Origin: Penium margaritaceum
Taxonomy: Eukaryota > Streptophyta > Zygnematophyceae > Desmidiales > Peniaceae
Assembly: GCA_023375785.1 (NCBI GenBank)
Contig: SZWC01015212.1
Coordinates: 36,663 to 66,024, forward strand
Length of the DNA stretch: 29,362 bases
Direction of reading: 5' to 3'
Shown here: piece by piece, positions 1-9,043 of the stretch
How positions within the stretch are numbered: the first letter of the stretch is position 1
How the letters are laid out: every line of letters starts with the position of its first letter
The notes under the pieces: model-generated
What the model saw: the letters and a program-made list of their open reading frames with translations, nothing else
What the model was told of the DNA's origin: nothing
Database searches by the model: none
Position numbers and translations under genes: made by a program

Positions 1-1306
1 CAGCTGCAGCCCCTGCTGCTGCCTCTCTCTCTGCGCGTAGTGCACCTGCTGCTTCGTCAGGCCGTGGCGCAGGTGGGTTTGGACAGCTCTTTTTGGTGTG
101 CCCCTTCCGGCCACACTTCGGGCAGATGAAGTTGCGTTTCCGCAGCGGCGCACGCTCCATGCGAGCGCTCCTCGGACGACCGCGGCCTCGCCGCGGACCT
201 GGCTGGCCCCAGCCTGGCGGCAATGGTTGGTTCAGTCCGGCTGGACTCAGTGTGGGCATAGGGTTTTCGTACGTGAGGCTCCAATACCGCACGGACTGGC
301 CGCGGCTGACGTGCGCAGTCGGGTCCACACTCACCTCCATCATGAGCGCACAAGCATGCTGGCATGGCTGGTCGTACTCCCGCCACCGACGACAGTCACA
401 GGTTCCCATGGCCAGGTTCACGTGCCGGCGCACATCAGTGGGGCCACGAACCATTGCCGCCGACGGCCCCTCCATCACGACATCGTAGTCACGTGCCACA
501 GCGGAGCTGTGAAGCAGGCGTTTTGCGGGAGCCGGGGCTAGAAGCTCGCTGCACTTGGCTATCTGCTCTCGACGCTGCGCCATGATTCCCTGCACGAAGT
601 AGTAGACCTGCAAGAAGCAGTAGAACGGAAACAGCTTGCGCACGCTCTTCAGACGAGCGTTCAGCGACTCTGACGCATTGCTGGTAATATGCCCCCCGCG
701 AGGCACGGGGCACATGTACGACGTCCATTTTTGCAGTGGAATGCCACCGGTTCCGTCCCGGGCTGGGATGAGGTAGTCCGCAGCTCTTTCGCTGACTGCC
801 CGCAGATGCCGTGCAGCCCGGTGAAACTGCTCATGCGTGAGTGCCTGTGCACACTTGTATGCCCAGTATGCCGTCTTCTTGCCGTGCCTCTCCTGTACGT
901 TTCTGCGGAGGTGCCATGTACAGTACGTGTGTGTTGCGCCCGGCAAATGTCTTGCAACCGCTTTCGCCAGTCCAGCTTCACGGTCCGACACAATGACTGC
1001 GCCTGCAGTAGATGCAGAGGGGTAAGCTCGAGCCAGCTACTCGCAAAACCACAGCCATGTCTCTTCATTCTCAGTGGAGACCAGAGCCCACGCCATCGGG
1101 CATGCGTGGTCGTTTGCATCAAGAAACTGCGCGACCAACATGACCTGCTTTTGCCCATTCCTCAAAAACGTTCCATCCATTGTCATGATTCTCCTGCTGT
1201 ACTCCCAGCCAAGTCGGGTGGCGCGAGGGGCCACAAACGCCCACTTGAACTTGTTATGTGTGTCTTGCTCCGCCACAGCATGCGTTGCCAGATCAACACG
1301 TTTGAG

Positions 1307-1409
1307 CTGCATGGACACATAACCACGGTGTCACAACTATGAACTGGAAAATGTGAACAAAGATGACAGTGAATGTGACGTACCATGCCACGAACGTGGC
1401 GGGACGTAC
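1307..1409 (-). other. Intron 2 of the MULE transposase (predicted)
   Basis: Donor GAG/GTACGT at 1410/1409 and acceptor CCATGCAG ending at 1307. Removing 103 bases joins ...FPALCQE to LKRVDLATHAV..., which restores the usual MULE order between the Ala-rich helix region and the DGTFL core. The unspliced sequence has stops in this frame. Strong because homology on both sides agrees with the splice phase. Confidence 0.8.
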
Positions 1410-1941
1410 CTCCTGACACAAGGCTGGAAACATGGCCCAGGACTTCGCCTTCGTGTGACCCATGTGGTATGCCTGGGCCATTGTTCGTGCACGATACAGN
1501 GAGTACTGTTGGCGACTTGAATGCCCGATGCTTCCTTGATGATGGCCCTCAGCGTGGCAGGAGGCGTTGTCGGATCCCTCGCCATTTGCTGCAAGATGTG
1601 CCGGGCAATCCAACGTGTGGTACGGGCGGGGCTCCCGCGGCCAATAGTCGGGGTGCAACAGTGGCCCTCTGACACGTAGGACAGCTTTACCGCCCCGAAC
1701 TTGGAAGACACCACTGCGCGTACGTGCCACGCGCAACCACGTCGCACGGCCTCCACGCAGCGCACGTCGATCCATGCGGGCTCGCTCCGCACCCACTGAA
1801 GCCCAAAGCGGTTCGCCACCACGTAGTCCTCGATGGCCGCTCTACAAGCCGCCATGTTGCGAAACTTCTTGCCCTCCACCAGTTCGTCACCATCTGCTTT
1901 CCGTTTCTTTGTCGTGGACTCGGGCGAGCTCTCGGATGTGG

Positions 1942-2144
1942 CTGCAATAGGAGACGATAGCCAGAGCGGAAAGCATAGTCGTCAGTCGGGAGTGGGCAGG
2001 AAGATGTCCAACAAGAACATGAGAAAGCGATGTTCCGCAATCACTGGGTACGCACAGACAAGTATATGCCCTACACAACGGCCACAGCAGGCGTACAAAA
2101 CATGAGGACAGTGAAGCATTTAAAAACCAGGACACACACATTAC
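1942..2144 (-). other. Intron 1 of the MULE transposase (predicted)
   Basis: Donor GGTAATG at 2145/2144 and acceptor TATTGCAG ending at 1942, preceded by a pyrimidine-rich stretch. Removing these 203 bases joins exon 1 (phase 1) to exon 2 so that the upstream frame runs into the KKRK and MuDR DNA-binding region without a stop. Prediction by motif and phase only. Confidence 0.6.
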
Positions 2145-2464
2145 CAGTGGATGCACTAGGACAAATGACACGATGCCTTGCCCATGATTGGGTGTATGGA
2201 GGAGCCTCGGTCTGCTCCGGGGAGCGTGGCTCCATTCGAAACAACCGCATGCTCTCGGCGGCCTCTTCGTCGAAACGTCTTTCCCATTCCTCAAAATCAC
2301 GGTCTCTGTTAAGCCAGAAGAAGGCTTCTTCCTCGGCACCTGATTCACGGAGGTTCACGTGGTGTGCCGTGAACTGCGCCTGCGCAGGAGGAGGCGCTGG
2401 CGGAAGACCATGCTCCACAGGGCGATAGGCGCGTTGCTGAGGTGGTCGTGCGGCGGGCCGAACG

Positions 2465-2725
2465 GCAGGTCGTCCCGCAGGTAGTGCAGCGGGTGGTGCA
2501 GCGGGTGGTGCAGCGGGACGTGCAGCGGGACATGCAGCGGGTGGTGGAGCGGGTGGTGCAGCGGGTGGTACAGCGGGTGGTGCAGCGGGTACAGCAGCGG
2601 GTAGAGCAGCGGGTATAGCAGCGGGTGCTGCAGCGGTAGAGGCAATGCGTGGTGCTGCACATGGTGCGGCAGGTCGTGCAGCTCGTGGTGGCGCAGGACG
2701 TGTAGCGGGACGTGTAGCAGCCGTC
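2465..2725 (-). repeat. 12-bp minisatellite coding (AAPP)n in the MULE N-terminus
   Basis: Imperfect head-to-tail copies of a 12-base unit (plus strand GCAGCGGGTGGT and variants such as GCAGCGGGACGT). Read on the minus strand in the transposase frame they give a low-complexity alanine/proline region with interspersed Arg, Val, Ile and Leu. The other frames give Cys/Thr/Arg or Leu/His/Pro repeats, which are artefacts of the same array. Confidence 0.85.
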
Positions 2726-3123
2726 GGCTCGGCGGGAAGTGCAACCGGCGGGGCCACACCGACGCGTGAGGGGCGCCACCCCGCAGCCGTCGGTGGGTTC
2801 GGCCGTTGAAGATTCCGCCGCCTTGGGTCTGAAGAACCGGACAGAGTTGTGGCGGCTGTTGCCGGCGAGGCCACATGACGGGGAGGTACCTGCCGTGGCA
2901 CGCGGATCTTAGCCGCCACGGGCAAGCTCCCCTAGCCGGTGGAGACCGCCCGTCCTCGTGTCAGAGGGCCGCGCGGTTTTGAGAGCACAGCATTCGTAAG
3001 ACGCAATGCCTCGGCACATGAGACCGGTTTTCGACGGGGCGAGTGTGTGGGATCTGCGCGGACCGGAATGGTGGAGACAGGAGCCTCCGCCCTCCGGGCA
3101 CTGGCCCGGGTCTGGGGTGCCAT

Positions 3124-3834
3124 GGCGCGAAGAATGGGTACATTGGCATTTTCTCATCGCAATATATTCCTGATGTACCCTGCACATGAACTCACCTCGC
3201 TTGATGAGGAGAGAGAGCGCCATGTTGTTGCTTCGCCGCCAACACACGAAACCCTCGCATAGCCGCACCTCGGTGCTGCACAGGCCGAAATGACAAACAC
3301 TGGGGGGGGGTGTCGCTAACCCCCCGTCCATGCTCACACTCTCTGAGTTGTGCCAATGCATGTGAAGAACCATCCGCATGCCAGCATACATGCACAGGTT
3401 TTGCAACCAAGCCGCATGCACACCACACGTGCGACAAGGGTCAGAGGTCACTGGTGCGCCTCCATTTGCGCACATGCAGGTTCGGCAGCCAGGCTGGCAT
3501 CCGGGCATGCAGGCCGTGTTTCCTCCGCCTCGTTGTTTACGAGTGTACGCAACGTCAGCATGGCAAAGGAGAACCAACGTAGAAGGCAGCGGACGACCTC
3601 TAATGTTATGGAAAATGAAGTAGCCCTTACTACGCGACCTGGATGCACACCGAACCAACTTCATGTCAATATATGTAGACACATTTACAGTCGCATTTAA
3701 GTGCATGCAGCGTCTCGTTGTACGGAGTGCAAAAATAAATGGCAAAAATCGAGTTCATTGGAAAAAAAGTAACATCGTGCCCACGAAGCAACGCATATAA
3801 CGCAGATGCCAGTACTCCTTGATAAGCGAAAGTA
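3124..3834. other. Non-coding stretch upstream of the MULE gene
   Basis: No frame here shows a recognisable protein. It should hold the 5' region of the MULE and perhaps its terminal inverted repeat, but the partner repeat would be outside the window so this cannot be tested. It contains a run of eight G at 3302-3309 followed by a complementary C run (hairpin 3304-3324) and several GCATGC/CATGCA words. Nothing else is supported. Confidence 0.5.
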
Positions 3835-3940
3835 CCACGGGTGGTTGGTTACTTTCCTGTACAGCGACGGGCGGCTGGTTGCTTTTCTTCCGAGCGACGG
3901 GCGGATCGTTACTTTTGTTCCGAACGACGGGCGGATGAGA
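3835..3940. repeat. 30-bp tandem repeat, about 3.5 copies
   Basis: Units start at 3835, 3865, 3895 and 3925 (last partial). Each begins with CGACGGGCGG or CCACGGGTGG and ends near CCGA/TACAG. Because 30 is divisible by three, both strands stay open and give a 10-residue protein repeat (for example RPSLGRKATS on the minus strand). There is no sign that it is translated. Confidence 0.9.
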
Positions 3941-3941
3941 G

Positions 3942-5736
3942 TCACACTTTGTCTTTTATGGGTGTCTGAGCTATTTCACCCGAATCATAAATCCAATTTG
4001 TACAGTCAGGTCCATCGTCATCACATACCGACTGTGCCCCCCCACACGAGTCATCCCGAGTCACAATAACAGACGGATAGACATTCTGTGAACCATCAGG
4101 CTGTGACAACATACTCGCACCTCCCTGAAAGCAAAGCGCCAGAAGGTGTCCAAGCTCGGCAATGGTACGATCACGTGGGTCTGGGCCGCCGCTGGTTACC
4201 GGTGGTGAAGCGGGAATTGCTGTGGTCGCGGTCGCCGCGCGCCCGAAGGATGTGCTGCTTGACGTATATTGTAGTGCTTGCGTAGCCTGGAGCCCACGAG
4301 TAATCCATGCCCCAGTCAAGAGGCTGCTGGCACTCGGTGTAGCGATGAGCGCCTCCACAGTTGTAGCAGTGAATAGAGTGTCCACTGCTACTACCTGATG
4401 ATGGTTGCTGCTATGATTGCTGCTCGCCCGAGCCGCGCCTCCGTCGCCCTTTCTTCTCCTGTGCTGTTGTCGTAACACCCTATGTCGGAGTCGGTATACT
4501 CGGGGTGGAAGGGGAAGAGGAGGACGTGGTCGAGGATGGAGATGGAGTCTGCAGGAGGGGCATCGGTGGTGAGGCAATGACTATTGCAGCAAGGGGGGTC
4601 TCTTGATGAGTCACGGCTGTCTCACAGGCGGAAGTCACTTGGAGGAAGAGCTGGTGCGCCCAAGGAAGAAGCTGTAGTGAGGCCGAAAAAGGCTGGAGCA
4701 CGTCATCGCTGTACCTTGTGAATATGTCTATGTGCTCAAGGTGAACTCCGAGCATGATCGTGTGGAGCGCCCATAGCCGTGTACCTCATGAGGTCACAAG
4801 GCATGTGTAGATGCGCATGGCGCGTCGCCAATAGTCGGCTGGAGGCCCGGTAGGCCCCCGATGAAGGGAGTGAAAGGCATGAATGTGCACGGTGTGGGTG
4901 GCGTGCATCTTTGCAGCAAGCAGGGATAATGCCAGGTCCCAGCCCCTGCGTGGATCAGCGCCGGTGAGTGTGCTCGCCTCACCAAGGAAGGAGCTGAACT
5001 CGACGAAGGTCTCGCGCGGCATGGCGTAGAGAAATAAGCGCATCGCCCTAGCTGCTGTCAGCACCTGTGCTCGGTCCGTAGTCTGATACGGATTGTGGTA
5101 GCAGGGCCAAACGCCCTCTGAAGTGGCGCAAACCTGGGATTGGATCTCCCAGCAATCAAAATCGTCCTCGCTGACATACCGTGGGGGCGGTGTCTCGAAG
5201 TCCTTGGGTTGCCGCTACGTAGGGAGAGTAACCACAGGCTTGGAAGGACGTGGGATGGGAAAGACATCGGGAAGAGGGAAGTCTCTCGGGTGGAGGTCAG
5301 GCGATGATCGAATATTGGGAAAGCGAGATGTGTGCGGGGCCCGAGAGCTCGGCTGAAGCTGGTGGAGACGCTCTTGAAGCACACGAATCTCGCGCTCGGG
5401 GCAGTCGCTCACCATGCCTGGCATATCTGGATCCTCATCCCAAGGATCAAGAGGTGGCGGGTCGGCTCTAGCTGTTGTCTTCGGTGCTGGAGCTGACTGT
5501 TGTGTAGAGGATGTGACACCCGCCGCTCCCTCAAGGGTCTGTCGTGGGGTCGTGGAATGACCCCGAAGAAGCTCGAAGTGTGAACGGATGGCGTGATTAT
5601 ACTCTCATTACAAGCGACACATCTCATCTTACTGGCTACGCATGTCCTCAATAGCCTGCAAACGTGGGCTCATGACCCTTGAGGAGGAAGAAGAGGGATC
5701 TAGTATCCTTTTCCCCTTATCAACGGATGGTGCCAT
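3942..5736 (-). pseudogene. Decayed gag-like gene with CCHC-type zinc knuckle
   Basis: Would be the structural Gag protein that packages the element RNA. The ATG at 5736 opens MAPSVDKGKRILDPSSSSS; the same frame can be followed to about 4260 through several nonsense codons (including TAA and TAATGA near 5610-5590, TAG at 5217, TGA at 4788, TAG at 4482). It passes a proline-rich region, a helical region with TAARAMRLFLYAMPRETF, and a knuckle CYNCGGAHRYTEC at 4378-4330, which is the CX2CX3HX4C form found in many plant retroelement Gags. Beyond about 4260 the coding-like frame shifts by one and runs to the stop at 3942. I do not recognise the capsid part, so a non-retroviral zinc-knuckle gene is possible, but the adjacent PBS and LTR favour Gag. 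Confidence 0.6.
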
Positions 5737-6034
5737 GTCGCCGCTCATTATGGGCCGAGACGTCAACGTGGTCGAATTACGAAAAAGTCAGCGTTTTTGG
5801 AGGAGTTGAAACACTGGCAATTTTGGACTCCTTGACCAAAGATTTCACTAAGGAAAGTGCTGATGTCAGCAGGAAGTTGCTGATATCAGCAAGGAAAAAT
5901 GCTAACGTCAGCTCCCATCCTCCTTTTTTTTGTTTTGAACCCTCGCGGTTGCTGCATGAGCAGGCGGCCACTCCGCAGCAGCCACGCGAAAGCTGCCTAG
6001 ATGCTGTGGAACAACATCTGCTCAGCTATTACTG

Positions 6035-6460
6035 TTGTTACGTCGGCAGCTGCAACAACAGCTGCACTGGTGTGTGTGCAGCTGTGGCAGTAGCTATGCG
6101 CTGCTGTTGTTGTTGCTGTGCGCTACGGCTGCTACATGCTACTGCCGCCGCCGCACGCTGCTGCCGCCGTTGCTGCTACCACCGCTGTTGCTGCGCTGTT
6201 GCTACTGCCGCTACTACTACTGCTGCTGCTGCGCTATTGCTGTGCTGCTACCGCCACGTGCTACTGTTGTGCTATTGTCGCCGCGCACTGCTGCCACCGT
6301 TTCTACTGCTGCTGTTACTACGCTCTTGTTGTGCTACTGCTCTGCTGCACTACTGGTGCTACTACTCAATGCTACTTCTACTGCATGTGCCAATGTTGGC
6401 AGCTGTTGGCCACTACAGCCTCCTCCAGTTGTCGCCTGCTATTGTTAGCGGGTGCTACTA
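6035..6460. repeat. Imperfect CTG/TTG/CTA triplet array (leader of the minus element)
   Basis: About 425 bases almost entirely of CTG, TTG, CTA, ACT and CCG-like triplets. On the element's coding strand these are CAG, CAA and TAG. The long open frames here (rows of Leu, Cys and Tyr) are artefacts of the array. It lies between the PBS (6606-6617) and the gag ATG (5736), the same place as the array in element C1. Confidence 0.85.
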
Positions 6461-6605
6461 ATGCAGTCACACGTGATGATGGTGAGCGATGTGGACGGCA
6501 GTCGGCTGTCGTCGATAGGTCCCTGTGGATCTGCTGCAGCGGTGACTCTCACTGCTGCTACTCTGTTGCGTCTCTGTTGTGCAGTTCGATGAGAACTGTC
6601 TCATC

Positions 6606-6617
6606 GCTTTGATACCA
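6606..6617 (-). other. Primer-binding site, initiator Met tRNA 3' end type
   Basis: Minus strand TGGTATCAAAGC, one base different from the standard plant TGGTATCAGAGC, which is complementary to the 3' end of initiator tRNA-Met. It begins immediately after the LTR end CTTCTCA. Confidence 0.75.
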
Positions 6618-7250
6618 TGAGAAGATGCATGGAAGCTTCTTAGGGACACAGCCGTCGACTAGGCGTCAGTGCCTGGTCAGACGGTGACGATTGTCACAAG
6701 TCGTGCAAACAAGGGCAAGGGTCTGGCTAGGAGACAGAAGGCAAAGTGTCAGAATGCTCCAACAGCATTTGCAGAGAGGGATGACAAATGACAAGTCCAT
6801 GGCAAAAGTACCTGCCGCGGCGCACGGAGGGTGTCGCACACGGCAGTGCAAGATGTGTCCTAAAACCTGCCCAAAACCACTGCTTTCGCCGTAACTCTAC
6901 GCAGACATGTCCAAACGCTACACTATCTCGACCCATAATCACAAGCTGGACACTACGACTGGTCATATGCATGCATTGAGCATCAAACTATGGACACACA
7001 ATGCAAAAACATGCAAATCGGGCCCACAGCCAGTCCACCAATAAACTCGTGCGTGCTGCAGAAAAAATGCAGGAGATCCCGGGTAGCGTCCAGAGCTCTG
7101 GAACGGTCGTCGGTCAGCTCCAAGCTGGTAGTCCGCCACCAGATGATGCAACGGTATCACTAGGGTCCGCATTAGGGATCTGCACAAGTATGGACACGAC
7201 AGAGTGGTCTGAGTAAATTGTATAGGTGGGCAGGAACGTCACCAATGACA
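6618..7250 (-). mobile_element. 5' LTR of the minus-strand element
   Basis: Bounded by TG and CA: on the minus strand it starts TGTCATTGGTGACG at 7250 and ends CATCTTCTCA at 6618, next to the primer-binding site. 633 bp. The left boundary is well supported by the PBS. The right boundary is inferred from the CA and from the point where similarity to the C1 LTR starts. A matching 3' LTR was not found to the left. Confidence 0.6.
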
Positions 7251-7768
7251 ATGCATGGACCATCGTAGGCACTGCCTGGGTTTGGATAGCCATAACTCTT
7301 TGCTGCTATTTTTCTAGCTGTTTCTGACCGCACGAATGCGTTTGCAGCGTTGGTATTATGGTATGGTCTAGTTTTTAGGCAAAACGGACGACGTACCGGT
7401 TCTGGGCTGTCAACCGTTTGGCATGGCACACGGAGAAAACTTTGCTTGCCAGAAAATAGGTCTAGGTCTATTTTCTGATTGGCTTGTTAGCTGAGTGACA
7501 AGCTCTACAGAGCTGGGGGGGAGCTAGAACTTGGAGGGGTCTCACATTGTTGCTTACTACTCATTCCTAATCAGTCACTTTTCAGTTTTCAGCTGCTTTC
7601 TGGCGCTAACATTGGCGCGAGCGATTCTGAGTAACAAACCCCGAGCTTCCAGACTTAGACTCAAGAGCAGCAGACTAATGGGGCAGCAGACTTAAGCAAC
7701 GAGTGTGGAAGCCCGCACGTTGCATCAACAATGCTGCTGCCCCAACCTGCTGCCTAGCTTTTCCATTT
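7251..7768 (+). mobile_element. 5' LTR of C1, 5'-truncated
   Basis: Aligns with 15030-15542 over about 515 bases with scattered differences; shared words include TCTAGGTCTATTTTCTGATT, TCAGTCACTTTTCAGTTTTC and CTGCCTAGCTTTTCCATTT. Similarity to the 3' LTR begins at ACCATC(G/C)TAGGCACTGCC, so the U3 start is missing, replaced by the LTR of the minus-strand element. The 3' end is set by the PBS. Confidence 0.85.
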
Positions 7769-7782
7769 TAGTATCAGAGCCA
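7769..7782 (+). other. Primer-binding site of C1
   Basis: TAGTATCAGAGCCA, differing at one position (TGG to TAG) from the sequence complementary to the initiator tRNA-Met 3' end. It follows the LTR end directly. Confidence 0.8.
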
Positions 7783-8049
7783 CATTGTAGCAGCAGCAAC
7801 AAAGGACTGGCGCATAGGTGCCAGACAACGCCGGTGGACCCCCATACGTGCAAGTGCAGGGGAAATGCTGCCGGATTTTTTCCGGCAGCATTGACGGGCC
7901 TGGTGGCGGCGTCAGATTTTTTCACACGGCCACAGGGCCAGGGGAAATGCTGTTGGATTTTTCTCGCAGCACTGATCCCGATGCGTAACGCGAGGAGGTG
8001 AGTGGCAGGCCGCGTCCGACATTTGCGGGCGACGATGCACGCGGAAATG
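7783..8049 (+). other. C1 leader, non-repetitive part
   Basis: Untranslated leader between PBS and triplet array. It contains two related segments, GGGGAAATGCTGCCGGATTT near 7859 and AGGGGAAATGCTGTTGGATT near 7938, so about 80 bases seem duplicated. No gene is seen. Confidence 0.5.
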
Positions 8050-8059
8050 TCACCCTGGT

Positions 8060-8815
8060 GTAGTGACTAGTATCAGCGAGCACCAGCAGTAGCTTGCAGC
8101 AGTAGCAGTGGCAGGCAACAGCAATGAGCAGCGGCAGTAGTAGCTGGTAGCAGCTATATGTAGCAGTAGGAACCGGCAGTAGCAGCAGCCCGTAGTAGCA
8201 GCAGCCTGCGAGAGAAAGTAGCAGCGGCGTCTAGTAGCAGCATTAACGAGTAGCAGTAGCAGTAAGCTGTTGCAGGTGCAACAGCAAGCAGCAGCAAGTA
8301 GCAGCAGTAGCAGCCGGCTACAGCAAGAGCAGCAGCGAGCAACAGCCGGCAGAAGCCAGCACCGGCTGGTGCTGCTTGCAGCCCGCAGCACGCTACGAGC
8401 GACAGGCTACAAGCAGCGAGCCCGCTGCTTGTAGCGAGCAGCGGACTGCTGGCAGCGAGAAGCAAGCTCGCTGCTTGCAGCCCACTGCCCAGAGAGAGCA
8501 GCAAAGCTTGTTTTGAGAGACGAAAAAGGAAAAAAAAACGAAGAAAAAAATCCCCCCACCCCAGCAGCAGTTGCCATAGCTACTGCAACTGCTACCATAG
8601 CTACTGCAGCAGCCACAGCAGCCACAGTAGCACGTAGTAGTAGCAGCAGAAGTAGTAGCAGCAGCAGCAGCAACAGTAGCAGGTGCTACTACAACAAGCA
8701 ACAGTAATAGCAGTAGCAGCCGCAACAGTAGTTGTAGTAGCTGCAGCAATAGTAGCAGCAACAGTAGCAGCAACGGCATCAACAATAGTGGCCGCTGCAG
8801 CCGCACAGTAGCGGC
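8060..8815 (+). repeat. Imperfect CAG/TAG/CAA triplet array in the C1 leader
   Basis: About 750 bases dominated by the triplets CAG (AGC), TAG (AGT) and CAA, interrupted around 8500-8560 by an A-rich and C-rich stretch. Frames through it give Leu, Ala, Ser or Cys runs and are not genes. A smaller array of the same kind lies at 9120-9225 and another trace at 10190-10225. Confidence 0.85.
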
Positions 8816-9043
8816 CCCAACAATGGCCGCTGCTGATGTCAACATCTTGTTACTGACGTTAGTGCTGACATCATTGCTGATGTCATCAACACAAAAAAAG
8901 GGGGAGAGGGAAGAAGAAACTCTACAAGAGTATTCCTACGGATAACGTGGTGGCAGTTGTTGACGTGAGCTTCCTAGCCAGACGTCACTGCTGACATCAG
9001 CAGTAGAAAAAAAAGCCAAAGAGAGGGGACACCAAAACCCACC
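8816..9043 (+). promoter_or_regulatory. Cluster of TGACGTCA-like palindromes before C1 gag
   Basis: Contains GCTGATGTCAAC, ACTGACGTTAGTGCTGACATCA, GCTGATGTCATC, TTGACGTGAG, AGACGTCACTGCTGACATCA. These resemble the ACGT-core sites bound by plant bZIP factors (TGACGTCA). Similar words occur at 5856-5915 at the matching position of the minus-strand element. A regulatory role is inference. Confidence 0.35.

Larger units (their letters stand above)
1..3123 (-). pseudogene. Mutator-like (MULE) transposase gene, three exons, 3' end outside window
   Basis: Cut-and-paste DNA transposase of the MuDR/MURA class, acting in the nucleus on the element's terminal inverted repeats. Reading order on the minus strand: exon 1 from ATG at 3123 to 2145 (Ala/Pro-rich, then an acidic stretch with EEEAFFWL and EEWERRF); exon 2 1941-1410 (basic KKRK, then the N-terminal MuDR DNA-binding fold beginning EGKKFRNMAACRAAIEDYV); exon 3 1306 to beyond base 1. 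Exon 3 has the DDE core: DGTFL, then PMAWALVSTENEETWLWF, the second Asp in SDREAGLAKAV, CTWHLRRN, and NASESLNARL. A SWIM zinc finger (CDC...CQHAC) and a CCHC knuckle (CPKCGRKGHTKKSC) follow in the same frame. Damage: TAG at 2934-2932, TAG at 1039-1037, and an N at 1500 where one base must be missing to keep phase. Otherwise open, so a fairly young copy or two sequence errors away from coding. Family assignment is firm; exon 1 start is inferred. Confidence 0.85.
3942..7250 (-). mobile_element. Minus-strand LTR retrotransposon fragment (5' LTR, PBS, leader, decayed gag)
   Basis: Going leftwards on the minus strand: a 633-bp LTR from TGTCATTGG (7250) to CTTCTCA (6618), a primer-binding site directly against it, a leader rich in CAG/TAG/CAA triplets, an ATG at 5736 opening a gag-like frame, and a zinc knuckle. 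No protease, RT or 3' LTR is seen to the left, so the element is truncated near 3940. The right edge falls exactly where the 5' LTR of copia C1 begins to match its 3' LTR, which suggests insertion into that LTR. The order and signals support an LTR element; superfamily is not decided. Confidence 0.7.

Noticed and set aside
689..1342. Plus-strand 217-codon open frame opposite the transposase
   Set aside because: The minus strand carries the recognisable transposase core; the plus frame shows no domain.
2345..2876. Cys/Thr/Arg-rich and Leu/His/Pro-rich frames on the minus strand
   Set aside because: Alternative frames of the 12-bp array in the MULE exon 1.
5679..6612. Long open frames rich in Leu, Cys and Tyr
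   Set aside because: They are produced by the imperfect CTG/TTG/CTA array; several frames are open at once and no domain is present.
8050..8845. Minus-strand frames with Leu and Cys runs resembling membrane proteins
   Set aside because: Same artefact of the CAG/TAG/CAA array in the C1 leader.
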